DNA from: Methanobacterium sp.
Lineage (GTDB): Archaea; Methanobacteriota; Methanobacteria; Methanobacteriales; Methanobacteriaceae
Reading direction: 5' to 3'
NCBI GenBank assembly: GCA_019084405.1
Contig: JAHRFX010000041.1
Coordinates: 1-17,223 of the forward strand
Length of the DNA: 17,223 nt
Position 1 is the first letter of the stretch; each line of letters opens with the position of its first letter. Made by a program: the position numbers and the translations under genes. The notes beneath the pieces are model-generated. The model saw nothing but the letters and a program-made list of their open reading frames with translations, did not search any database and was not told where the DNA came from. Below are positions 1 through 7,869 of this stretch, piece after piece.

Positions 1-2
1 AA

Positions 3-59
3 GCACATAAAATCATGAAAAAAGAAATAAAAATCAAGGATTTATTAAGAAAAATTTAA
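3..59 (+). CDS. Possible C-terminal end of a gene entering from the left (partial)
   Basis: A frame is open from the window edge and stops with TAA at 57-59, ending in ...IKDLLRKI. It contains an ATG at 15 but no ribosome-binding site before it, so it reads better as the tail of a longer gene than as a 14-codon gene. A T-rich stretch follows (about 109-117), and the next gene is convergent. Only 18 codons are visible, so function cannot be judged and chance is a real alternative. Confidence 0.3.
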   Translation, partial: AHKIMKKEIKIKDLLRKI

Positions 60-119
60 CATATCACTTGAAAAATCGATAGTGCCGGGATTATATAATA
101 AATATTTAAATTTTTAGCA

Positions 120-836
120 TCATTCTGATTTATTTCTACTTTTTATATGTTCTATGGCTTTTTTAAGTGCAATCTCAAATTCATGAGATTCTCCTTTTGA
201 ACTATTCAATGCTTCTTCCAGATAGGCAATGGTGTTCTCATCACCAATGGTTCCTAGGGCATGGGTAGCATTGACCCGGACAAGATAACTCTCATCCTGG
301 AGGGATCTCACCAGTGACTTTAGGGCCACATCATCACCTATTTTACCCAGAGAAGTTACCGTACATGCTCGTAGGAGGAAATCATCTTCACCCAGGATTT
401 CACTCAAGTGTTTAGATGCTTTAGTATCTCCCAGATTACCTAATGCCTCCACCAATTCACATTTAACATTTAATGAACCATCTTTTAATGCCTTAATTAT
501 GGGAATAACGGCTCTCTTATCACCAATAGCCCCTAATGCCAGAGCAGCATTTTCACGCACATGCCAGTATTCATCATTTAATAATTCAATTAATGCCGGG
601 ACTGCTTCAGGATTTCGAATTCTCCCTAAAGATAGTGCGGCTGCTTTACGGATGGGCCAGTAGTCATCATCCAGGCAATTGATTAAATCATCCACGCAAT
701 TATCAGCACGAATATCTCCCAGTATGTAAGCCACCTTTTCACGTATTTTTTTATCTGCACTGGTTTTCAATGTAGTAATAAGGCCTGCAATGTCCTGGTA
801 TTTTTTCATTTTTTCTAAATCATTCCTGGAAATCAT
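120..836 (-). CDS. HEAT-repeat protein (PBS-lyase-like repeats)
   Basis: A 238-residue soluble protein made almost wholly of about six 31-residue HEAT-like repeats. Each carries the signature (V/I)R-x2-A-x2-ALG-x-IGD-x2-A followed by a leucine-rich helix; examples are WPIRKAAALSLGRI and WHVRENAALALGAIGD. Such repeats, known from phycobilin lyases and many archaeal proteins, build a curved helical scaffold for protein-protein contact; no catalytic residues are visible. The start at 836 is chosen because AGGAGAT lies 4-5 bases ahead of that ATG; a longer frame to 911 has no such site and adds a non-repeat leader. The gene is divergent from rfcS across an AT-rich spacer of about 300 bases, so no functional link to it should be assumed. 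The partner is unknown. Confidence 0.85.
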   Translation of the reverse strand: MISRNDLEKMKKYQDIAGLITTLKTSADKKIREKVAYILGDIRADNCVDDLINCLDDDYWPIRKAAALSLGRIRNPEAVPALIELLNDEYWHVRENAALALGAIGDKRAVIPIIKALKDGSLNVKCELVEALGNLGDTKASKHLSEILGEDDFLLRACTVTSLGKIGDDVALKSLVRSLQDESYLVRVNATHALGTIGDENTIAYLEEALNSSKGESHEFEIALKKAIEHIKSRNKSE

Positions 837-840
837 TATA

Positions 841-847
841 ATCTCCT
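841..847 (-). promoter_or_regulatory. Ribosome-binding site fixing the start of the HEAT-repeat gene
   Basis: On the minus strand AGGAGAT lies a few bases before the ATG at 836-834. It matches the archaeal 16S 3' tail and decides between this start and the one 25 codons upstream. Confidence 0.7.
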
Positions 848-1134
848 TTTGTATTAATTTGAATGGGAGCTGTACTAATTTATTACCTGTTCTAATTAAT
901 AATTGGATCATTTTCTAAATAATTTTTAATAATAAAGTTAATTTAATAAGGTACAATAACAAAATAAAAATACGGTTAAAATCTTTTTAAAAATAAGTTT
1001 TTTAAAATAAATAAGCATGATTTGCTTCTAATTAAGTAGATTCAATCTTGAAATATTAATTGTAAAAATTAAAATTTTCAAAGATTAAAATCAAAGGATT
1101 ACTAATAAAAATTATTTACTAAAATGGTGATTAC

Positions 1135-2100
1135 ATGAGTGGACCATGGGTGGAAAAGTACAGACCAGCTACACTGGAAGATGTGGTTGGTCAGGATCAT
1201 ATCATAGAAAGGCTCAAAGCATATGTGAAGGATGAAAGCATGCCTAATCTCATGTTTACTGGACCAGCAGGTGTGGGTAAGACTACCACTTCTCTGGCTT
1301 TATCTAAATCAATTTTAGGTGAGTACTGGAGACAGAACTTCCTGGAACTTAATGCTTCAGATGCCCGGGGTATTGATACTGTGCGGACCAATATCAAAAA
1401 CTTCTGCCGGTTAAAACCAGTGGGGGCTCCCTTTAGAATAATATTTTTGGATGAAGTGGATAACATGACCAAAGATGCTCAGCATGCCCTCAGAAGGGAA
1501 ATGGAAATGTATACCAAGACTTCTTCTTTCATACTATCCTGTAATTATTCTTCAAAAATCATAGACCCGATACAGTCCCGCTGTGCCATATTCCGATTTA
1601 CACCGGTAAAAGGGCATCAAATAATTAAGAGACTGGAATATATCGCCAAGGAAGAAGGTCTGGATTATGATCCCGCAGCCATAGAAACCATGGTTTACTT
1701 TGCAGAAGGAGACCTGAGAAAGGCCATCAATATTCTACAATCCTCTGCTTCAGTAGGGGAAAAAATCACTGAAGACAGTATTTACCAGGTAATCTCTAAA
1801 GCTCGACCTAAAGATGTTAAAAAAATGATTATAAAGGCATTGAAAGGGGATTTCATGGGAGCACGTGATGTTCTCCGGGAAATCATGGTTTTACAGGGTA
1901 CCAGTGGGGAGGATATGGTAAATCAGATTTATCAGGATGTTTCTCGTATGGCCACCGAAGAAGAATTAGACGGTTCTTCCTATCTGGAGATAATTGAAGC
2001 CATTGCAGAAACTGATTTTAGAATAAGGGAAGGTGCTAATCCTAGAATACAATTAGAAGCACTTCTAACCAGGTTTCTATACAAGGCCCGGAATGAATAA
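1135..2100 (+). CDS. rfcS: Replication factor C small subunit
   Basis: Small subunit of the archaeal clamp loader, the AAA+ ATPase that opens the PCNA ring and loads it on primed DNA. The 321 residues are the usual length and show the RFC boxes in order: WVEKYRP (5-11), Walker A GPAGVGKT (43-50), Walker B with DEVD (106-109), sensor 1 SCN (135-137), the SRC arginine-finger motif (148-150), and a GDLRKAINILQ sensor-2 region near 190-200, followed by the helical collar domain. There is no intein, although archaeal rfcS genes often carry one. GGTGAT lies 5 bases before the ATG. rfcL starts 30 bases downstream, so the two subunits are co-transcribed; the family forms a hetero-pentamer of four small subunits and one large. 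Confidence 0.98.
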   Translation: MSGPWVEKYRPATLEDVVGQDHIIERLKAYVKDESMPNLMFTGPAGVGKTTTSLALSKSILGEYWRQNFLELNASDARGIDTVRTNIKNFCRLKPVGAPFRIIFLDEVDNMTKDAQHALRREMEMYTKTSSFILSCNYSSKIIDPIQSRCAIFRFTPVKGHQIIKRLEYIAKEEGLDYDPAAIETMVYFAEGDLRKAINILQSSASVGEKITEDSIYQVISKARPKDVKKMIIKALKGDFMGARDVLREIMVLQGTSGEDMVNQIYQDVSRMATEEELDGSSYLEIIEAIAETDFRIREGANPRIQLEALLTRFLYKARNE

Positions 2101-2130
2101 GATAATCGCTCTTATTTTGAGGATAATTAC

Positions 2131-3606
2131 ATGTTGTGGACGGAAAAATATCGACCCCGAAGCTTTGATCAGGTATTGGGTAATGCCAAGCAAATTAAAG
2201 AAATTAAAGAATGGGTTGATCAATGGATTAAAGGTGAAAAACAACCCTGCCTATTTTTAGTGGGGCCCCCTGGAACAGGTAAAACTACCCTGGCCCATAT
2301 AATTGGCAGGGAATTCTCAGATTACGTGGAATTAAATGCCAGTGATAAGCGATCCTATGATATTATCAAAAATACAGTAGGAGAGGCTTCTGCCACCAGA
2401 TCACTATTTAACCAGGGATTGAAATTGATCATACTGGATGAAGTGGATGGTATACATGGTACTGATGACCGGGGAGGCAGCCGGGCCATTAATAAAATGA
2501 TTAAAGAGGGACACCACCCTCTGCTTTTAACAGCTAACGATCCCTACAGCAAGCGTATAAAATCATTTAAGTCTAAATGTAAGGTTATTAGCATTAAAAA
2601 GGTCCATACTAACTCTATTAATGCTCATTTAAAACGTATATGTTCCCAGGAAGGGGTCACCTTCGATGATCAGGTATTAAAAGAACTGGCCAAACGATCC
2701 AATGGTGACATGAGATCGGCCATAAATGATCTGGAAGTCCTGGCTCGGGGCAAGGACAGTATTGATAAAAGCAATCTGAAGGATGTAGGGGTGAAGGATA
2801 GCCGCTCCAATATCTTCGATTCAGTGCGCCGGGTATTAAAAAGCAAAAACTTGCCTAAAATCCGCCAGGCCATGTACCTGGATGAGGACCCCACCCTGGT
2901 GATGGAGGTTATGGCTGAAAATATCCCCCGGGAATATGAAAAACCACAGGAAATCCAGCGGGCATATGAAATGATTTCCCTGGCAGACCTCAACTTTGGT
3001 AGAGCCCGTTCCAGCCGTAACTACTCTTACTGGAGATATGCCTCTGATTTTATGGGCATTGGAGTGGCTTTATCCAAGAAGGAAACCTACCGAAAGTTCG
3101 CCCGCTATACCGGATCCACCTCCTTTGCTCTTCTAGGTAAAACTCGCTCCAAAAGAGATTTAAGGGACAGGGTTGCGGATAAAATGGCTGAAAAAATGCA
3201 TATCTCCCGGCAGGTGGCCATCTCCCAGTTCCCCTATCTGAGTCTCATATTTGATAACGATGTTATGGCCTATGAAATTGCCTCCTATCTGGGATTGGAA
3301 GATGATGAGGTAAAATTATTCCGGACGAAAAAAATAAAAAAACCCCCTGAAAAAAAGACCACTTCACCTAAAAAAATTGACACTGATAATTTAAAATCAG
3401 ATGGGATAAATTCTTCTATTTATGCTAAAAAAGTAGATAAGAACTCTAAAACTTCTTCATCTCAAGACAAAAAGGTTACCCCTAAAGATAAACCTCTCAA
3501 AAGGAAAAAAATATCTAAAAATTCCGCTGAGGAAGATAATAAACCTTCTCCCGATACAAAAGAAAAGGAGAAAGAAAAACAAACTTCTCTATTTCAGTTT
3601 AACTAG
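2131..3606 (+). CDS. rfcL: Replication factor C large subunit
   Basis: Large subunit of the clamp loader, 491 residues. Visible are the WTEKYRP box (3-9), Walker A GPPGTGKT (45-52), DEVD Walker B (103-106), and SKC where small subunits have the SRC arginine finger, as expected for the large subunit. AAA+ and collar domains run to about residue 390. A Lys/Ser-rich, probably disordered tail (about 395-480) follows and ends in QTSLFQFN (484-491), a PCNA-interacting (PIP) box at the extreme C-terminus. GAGGAT precedes the ATG by 5-6 bases. The 3' end overlaps the end of the convergent broken kinase gene by 18 bases. Confidence 0.97.
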   Translation: MLWTEKYRPRSFDQVLGNAKQIKEIKEWVDQWIKGEKQPCLFLVGPPGTGKTTLAHIIGREFSDYVELNASDKRSYDIIKNTVGEASATRSLFNQGLKLIILDEVDGIHGTDDRGGSRAINKMIKEGHHPLLLTANDPYSKRIKSFKSKCKVISIKKVHTNSINAHLKRICSQEGVTFDDQVLKELAKRSNGDMRSAINDLEVLARGKDSIDKSNLKDVGVKDSRSNIFDSVRRVLKSKNLPKIRQAMYLDEDPTLVMEVMAENIPREYEKPQEIQRAYEMISLADLNFGRARSSRNYSYWRYASDFMGIGVALSKKETYRKFARYTGSTSFALLGKTRSKRDLRDRVADKMAEKMHISRQVAISQFPYLSLIFDNDVMAYEIASYLGLEDDEVKLFRTKKIKKPPEKKTTSPKKIDTDNLKSDGINSSIYAKKVDKNSKTSSSQDKKVTPKDKPLKRKKISKNSAEEDNKPSPDTKEKEKEKQTSLFQFN

Positions 3607-4180
3607 AAACTGATTTCCTGGAATTATTATTTTGAATTCAGTGGGGTCTTTACGGTTGACAGTAAGCTGGCCATTAATTTGTTCAGTAAGACTATTTACC
3701 AGTTGCAGGCCCAGTGATTTAGTATTTTCTATATCCAATTCTTCGGGTATGCCGATACCATTATCTGATACCTTTAAGATAAAATAGTTATCCTGGGGGT
3801 AAAAATCTATTTTTAGTTTTCCAGCGTATTTCATACTGTTGGTTATTAGTTCATTAACTATTAGTCCCAGGGGTATGGAGGTGTTAATATCCAGCATTAG
3901 GTGTTCTACATTTAGTTCTAATTTTACTTTACTGGGATCAGGTCCAGAGCCTTCCCACTTCATGCTGGCTGGATTCAAAAACTTTTATATAAATATCGTT
4001 TATAGGGACACCCTCATCTAAAGAGGTATGGATCATTTTACTGGCACTATATCGATCTAAATTTAAAAGAGCATCCAGGTAATTCCGGGCCAGATCAATT
4101 AATTCTCCTGATTCTTTTTCAAATTCACTTAAAACCAAATTCCACCACTCACTAACTAAAGTAACATAGCAACTATTCAC
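3589..4180 (-). pseudogene. Broken sensor gene: cobalamin-cap domain joined out of frame to a histidine-kinase ATPase domain
   Basis: Two adjoining minus-strand frames, offset by one base, encode parts of two domains. The upstream part (4180 to about 3938) is the helical cap of a B12-binding domain: ARNYLDALLNLDR, then SLDEGVPINDIYIKVF and ending HEVGRLWT-stop. The downstream part is a HATPase_c domain with N box GLIVNELITNSMKYA, G1 box VSDNGIGIPEEL, and SLGLQLVNSL, preceded by DPSKVKLELN typical of HisKA_2-type kinases. Missing between them are the B12 Rossmann domain, any sensor domain and the phosphoacceptor-His helices. An internal deletion near 3950-3970 is the simplest explanation. The start is uncertain (a GTG at 4180 without a clear ribosome-binding site). 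Neither half should be a working kinase; the cap or the ATPase piece might still be translated. Confidence 0.8.
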
Positions 4181-4319
4181 TTACAAATGTTCATAATTAC
4201 ATTATGGTATGTTATTTTCTTTATTAATATTTATTCTATAAAAAATTAATAAAACAGGTTATTAGGAATTATAGATGGCCTTTAGTGGTAATTTTAATTT
4301 TAAAGTGTGGATGGAGTTT

Positions 4320-5015
4320 TCAGGATATATTTTTAGTAAGAAATTGACTGGATTTTAAAATATTTTCCCGCACCTGGGGCACCACACCCTCTAAAAAGAG
4401 TAAAAATTCATGGGATATTTCTTCTTCACCATCACCTGAAAGGGCAGAATTTTCCGGATTCAACCAGTCCTCCAGCCACATCTGGGGAATATTAAGAAGG
4501 GGATAAATTAAACGCACCTTACCCCTTTTAGTTTCAGAGCTTTGCAATTCTATCTTTTCACCGGTAAAAATTCGTGCTAAAACACCCTCCACTTCCCCAT
4601 CCAGGGTTAATGGAAGAGCCAGGGAGTTAAAATCATAATCAGAGTATTCATTTATATCCTGCAGTTTTAAATCGCTTTTTATGATTTGTATTCCATATTT
4701 ACGGGTGTAAGGTTCTAAAATAATATATAATGCTTTATTTTCCAGGGTTAAATCGGAGTTAATCATCACTTTTTCCTGGGGACGGAGAGATTCCCCCAGT
4801 ATCCGGGAAGAACGTGCACATATTTTCTGGAATAGGCTGGATCTTATTACCTTCCCGGAAGGATAGTTTTTCAAAAATAATTCTTCCTTTTTACGGGAAA
4901 ATCGGGAAAACCGTAGATTGTTAATATAAAGTCTGGGGTAAACTACACTTACAAAACGGGTATCCACCCCTATTCTTTTTAAAAACACCAGTATCTCTTT
5001 TTTTTCAGGCATCAT
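4320..5015 (-). CDS. Unrecognised protein; possible degenerate PP-loop (TtcA/TilS/Ncs6-like) homologue
   Basis: A 231-residue soluble protein without a family I can name with certainty. Read against N-type PP-loop ATPases that thiolate or lysinylate tRNA, its layout fits. A basic helix (about 60-75) leads into LRPQEKVMI and then NSDLTLENKAL (86-96), where the family has SGGKDS. LALPLTLDGEVEGVLARIF (132-150) sits where the family has GHNxDDxAETVLMNLLRG, and KVRLIYPLLNIP (166-177) sits where it has K-x-R-x-I-x-PL. The glycine P-loop, the second ATP motif and the usual Cys pairs are all absent, so if the relationship is real it is a pseudoenzyme. This assignment is my inference by eye. The ribosome-binding site is weak; ATG codons at 5015 and 5012 are both possible. 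The gene is divergent from the GXGXG gene. Confidence 0.6.
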   Translation of the reverse strand: MMPEKKEILVFLKRIGVDTRFVSVVYPRLYINNLRFSRFSRKKEELFLKNYPSGKVIRSSLFQKICARSSRILGESLRPQEKVMINSDLTLENKALYIILEPYTRKYGIQIIKSDLKLQDINEYSDYDFNSLALPLTLDGEVEGVLARIFTGEKIELQSSETKRGKVRLIYPLLNIPQMWLEDWLNPENSALSGDGEEEISHEFLLFLEGVVPQVRENILKSSQFLTKNIS

Positions 5016-5160
5016 AACATCAATAAACCTTTTTAAAAGGGTTTTTCTCCACTTGTTATATAGTTGATAACTTCAGTATTTGAATTAGTTCTTTTTACCT
5101 GTGGTAAAAACAAAAATTTAATTATTTTATTATAGATATTAGGTTCAGGGTTGTTTTTTA

Positions 5161-5187
5161 GATAGGGGTATTCTAGAATATCCTATC
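5161..5187. repeat. Near-perfect inverted repeat upstream of the GXGXG gene
   Basis: The arms GATAGG and CCTATC flank a perfect 12-base palindrome, TATTCTAGAATA (5169-5180), with two unpaired bases on one side and one on the other. It ends 38 bases before the GXGXG start codon, in the divergent spacer. It could be an operator for a dimeric repressor or a hairpin in the mRNA leader; nothing in the sequence decides between these. Confidence 0.6.
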
Positions 5188-5225
5188 GGAGCATCTATTA
5201 ATCTATAATAAATAGGGGACTTTTA

Positions 5226-6149
5226 ATGTTTAAGATTTTTGGCAAAAAGGATGAAAAAGAGGATATTTTAGAAATAGTACTAAAAGAAGAGGTGGACTGT
5301 GTAGGGGATTTTACCTATAATTTCTACTGGCAGCACCAGGGAGAAAAAATGGATCCTGATGAAAAGATTCCCGGTAATGACTACTCCTTCCGGGATGTGG
5401 TAGAACACCTGAAAGCCAAAAAAACCATTAAAATAAGGGGTGATGTGGGGCACCGTTTATGTTCCAGCATGGGGGTGGATATTAAATATTTCGGGGGTAG
5501 TGGTCAGGATATAGAAGTGGGAACGGTGATAGTGGAGGGAAATGTGGATAGCCGGATGGGTATCAGCATGGTGCAGGGAACCATTTACATTAAAGGAGAG
5601 CTTAAAACCCCGGTGGGTAATCTCCTGGAGTTAGAATCAGATAAAAAAGGTTACCGTAAATTCAAATCCATAACAGATATTATCAAAAATGGTTTAAAAG
5701 GTGAAAAACTTGTTGGTGCCCGGTTATCCGGCAACCAGCTGGTAATTAATGATGGTATGGTAAAAGATACGGTTGGGGCTCGTCTGGATGAAGATGCAGA
5801 AATTGTCATGGAAGGGGATGTTGATTTATCCACCGGAATATTGATGCGGCAGGGACGGGTTATAATAAATGGCAATGCTGGAAAAAACACCGGAGCACTT
5901 CTTAATGGGGGTACGGTGGTCATCAATGGAAATTGTGATGATTTTACAGCTATTGAGATGATAAAAGGATTAGTAATTGTTAATGGTGATGCTGGTAAAT
6001 TTTTAGGGGCTCAAAAGAAAAATGGAAAAATATTAGCTAAAAAGGGGAGTCCCATTCCTCCCACCACTAAAAAAAAGCTGGATGAAACTGATAAGAAACT
6101 GTTGTTGCAGTGGGGTTATAATCCTCACCACTTCCAGACATTAGAATAA
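5226..6149 (+). CDS. GXGXG-motif beta-helix protein (FwdC / glutamate synthase C-domain-like)
   Basis: A 307-residue protein with the repeated GXGXG pattern of the right-handed beta-helix found in formylmethanofuran dehydrogenase subunit C and the C-terminal domain of glutamate synthase. The repeats lie at about 100-130 and 160-270, for example GNVDSRMGISMVQGTIYIKG and GDVDLSTGILMRQGRVIING. About 95 N-terminal residues precede the helix and include a charged leader. In the known enzymes this domain is structural and bridges other subunits; it holds no catalytic metal site. Here no fwd or glt genes are nearby, so the protein stands alone and its partner is unknown. GGGGA lies 7 bases ahead of the ATG. 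The inverted repeat at 5161-5187 may control it. Confidence 0.85.
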   Translation: MFKIFGKKDEKEDILEIVLKEEVDCVGDFTYNFYWQHQGEKMDPDEKIPGNDYSFRDVVEHLKAKKTIKIRGDVGHRLCSSMGVDIKYFGGSGQDIEVGTVIVEGNVDSRMGISMVQGTIYIKGELKTPVGNLLELESDKKGYRKFKSITDIIKNGLKGEKLVGARLSGNQLVINDGMVKDTVGARLDEDAEIVMEGDVDLSTGILMRQGRVIINGNAGKNTGALLNGGTVVINGNCDDFTAIEMIKGLVIVNGDAGKFLGAQKKNGKILAKKGSPIPPTTKKKLDETDKKLLLQWGYNPHHFQTLE

Positions 6150-6370
6150 ATAACTTTTTCTAACCAAATGTAACTTAAGTAAGATTTCAGGGTTAAAAAT
6201 GGAAATTTTTTCAAAAAATAGAAATTTTAAAAACGATAATAAAAACTATTTAGTTAATCTGGAGTATTTTATAGCTTTTATTTTATATTAGAACAGATTT
6301 ATTTCTTTAAACTATATTAAACTTCTCCTTATCTCTTTTATTTTATTTAGAGTTCGGTAATAACCAAAAG

Positions 6371-6380
6371 ATTTATAAGA
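6371..6380 (+). promoter_or_regulatory. Probable archaeal promoter (BRE/TATA) of htpX
   Basis: CCAAAAG followed by ATTTATAAGA forms a purine-rich BRE and TATA box. Transcription would start about 25 bases on, near 6400, leaving a leader of about 40 bases. Spacing and composition fit the archaeal consensus. Confidence 0.55.
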
Positions 6381-6440
6381 GGATTACTATATTATGGAAT
6401 CAAAATATAAGATGTAATATTCATGGAGGAAAATACCAAA

Positions 6441-7403
6441 ATGAAAAAATTCAGTACATGGAAACTTAAATTAAGATTATTATTTGCCACCTTCCTGCTC
6501 TTTGCATTGGTTTATGCTCTGGTAGTACTGGTGGGATCATTCTTAGGCATATCCGGGCCTTTATTTTATGTTGGATTTGGTTTGGCTATTGTAGTAATTC
6601 AGTACCTGGTAAGCCCTAAAATGGTGGAACTTACCATGAAGGTACACTACGTTTCCCCAGAAGAAGCCCCTCAACTGCATCAGATGGTGGAAGAACTCTC
6701 TCGAAACGCCGGTATACCCAAACCTAAAGTAGGGATAACTGAAATTGCCATACCTAATGCTTTTGCCTTTGGAAGAAGTAAGGGCGACGGTCGGGTATGT
6801 GTTACCCGGGGTATAATTAATCTACTGGATAGGGATGAATTATATGCCGTTTTAGGTCATGAGATATCCCATATCCGGCACTCTGATATGGCGGTGATGA
6901 CGGTAATTAGTGCCATACCCTTAATCTGTTATTATATATTCTGGAGTACACTTTTTAGCCGGAATAATAACAACAATGGAGCTGCCCTTATAGGAGTGGC
7001 TGCTTTAGCGGCTTACTTAATTGGACAACTACTGGTGCTATTCGTATCCCGGGTAAGGGAATACTATGCCGATGAAGGTAGTGTGGAAATTGGAGCTCAA
7101 CCTCATAAAATGGCCAGTGCCCTGTACAAACTGGTATATGGTTCGGCCAATTTAAGTAAAGATCAGTTAAAAGAAGTAGAAGGGGTAAAAGCCTTCTTTG
7201 TAAACGACGTATCTGATGCCCGGAATGAAATAAACGATTTAAGACAGGTTGACTTTAATATGGATGGAGTAATCAGCCCGGATGAATTAAATCAACTCAA
7301 AAACTCTGATATAAATATTAAAACTTCCAGTAAACTATTTGAACTTATATCCACCCATCCTAACATGGTAAAAAGGATTAAAAGATTAGCTAATATGAAC
7401 TGA
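6441..7403 (+). CDS. htpX: HtpX-type membrane zinc metalloprotease with an EF-hand loop
   Basis: An M48-family integral membrane protease for quality control of membrane proteins. Numbering from the upstream ATG at 6423, the protein shows two N-terminal membrane segments (about 20-43 and 45-62), the zinc-binding HEISH (146-150), two more hydrophobic segments (about 157-177 and 186-208), and SRVREYYADEGS with the third zinc ligand Glu213. The 320-326 residues are slightly longer than usual because of an insert at 270-295 that carries a textbook EF-hand loop, DFNMDGVISPDE (277-288). I chose the ATG at 6441 because GGAGG lies 11 bases before it, inside the longer frame; the ATG at 6423 has only a weak site. 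A T-run follows the stop. Confidence 0.93.
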   Translation: MKKFSTWKLKLRLLFATFLLFALVYALVVLVGSFLGISGPLFYVGFGLAIVVIQYLVSPKMVELTMKVHYVSPEEAPQLHQMVEELSRNAGIPKPKVGITEIAIPNAFAFGRSKGDGRVCVTRGIINLLDRDELYAVLGHEISHIRHSDMAVMTVISAIPLICYYIFWSTLFSRNNNNNGAALIGVAALAAYLIGQLLVLFVSRVREYYADEGSVEIGAQPHKMASALYKLVYGSANLSKDQLKEVEGVKAFFVNDVSDARNEINDLRQVDFNMDGVISPDELNQLKNSDINIKTSSKLFELISTHPNMVKRIKRLANMN

Positions 7404-7427
7404 TTTTTTAATCAAATTTTTTTTTTT
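7404..7427 (+). terminator. T-run terminator after htpX
   Basis: Six T residues directly after the stop and then eleven T residues at 7417-7427. Oligo-T without a stem is the usual archaeal termination signal. Confidence 0.6.
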
Positions 7428-7503
7428 AAATTCAGTATATTACTTCTTTTAAAATAAGAATAATCCTGGGATTAAATATCTAAACTTTTAAAAAAAATAG
7501 TAA

Positions 7504-7737
7504 AGGGTAACATACTCGGCTAACCCCCTGGTAAATTATAATATCAATTATCTGGAAATCCTACTTATTCAGGGTAGCCAGAGACTGGAAACAGGTTATG
7601 TCTCCTGGGAAGCATACGACTCCCCTAATACTAAAAGTGGAACCATAGAAGTTAGTAAAGGACCAGGGACATATTACCTGGATATCTATGCCTATGAATT
7701 AAAAGACTGGAATATAGAAGTATATGACTACTATTAA
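7504..7737 (+). pseudogene. C-terminal remnant of a lost small protein
   Basis: Between htpX and the hydrolase, 77 codons are open from a TAA at 7501 to a TAA at 7735. They read like real protein: RLETGYVSWEAYDSP, SGTIEVSKGPGTYYLDIYAY and a closing WNIEVYDYY. No ATG, GTG or TTG occurs in a useful place, no ribosome-binding site is present, and nothing coding is visible upstream, so the N-terminus has been lost. The beta-rich, Tyr-rich tail resembles small exported beta-sandwich proteins, but I cannot name the family. The rest of this 466-base spacer holds the htpX terminator and an inverted repeat. Confidence 0.55.
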
Positions 7738-7765
7738 TACCCGGGATAAGCCGTGAGGTGCTGGT

Positions 7766-7799
7766 TATTACTACCTGGCCAGGTTTTGGCTAAGTAATA
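7766..7799. repeat. Compound inverted repeat
   Basis: TATTACT (7766-7772) pairs with AGTAATA (7793-7799), enclosing the perfect 12-base palindrome ACCTGGCCAGGT (7773-7784) and an unpaired TTTGGCTA. It lies between the remnant gene and the convergent hydrolase. It may be a bidirectional hairpin or a piece of a lost element; no function is evident. Confidence 0.4.
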
Positions 7800-7869
7800 T
7801 AACTAATCAATTGTTTTAATAAATTCCATCCCCTTTAATCAGTCCTTATTAAGAATATTATTAAAGTAC

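Noticed and set aside
1013..1027. Small hairpin AAGCA-TGATT-TGCTT between the HEAT and rfcS genes.
   Set aside because: A five-base stem in AT-rich DNA is expected by chance, and it has no relation to a start or stop.
1135..2100. Possible intein in rfcS.
   Set aside because: The Walker A region runs without interruption and the length is that of the mature protein.
5024..5045. Near-palindrome around TTTTTAAAA ahead of the PP-loop-like gene, considered as TATA box or operator.
   Set aside because: It is only about 18 bases from the start codon, too close for a TATA box, and its symmetry comes mostly from A/T runs.
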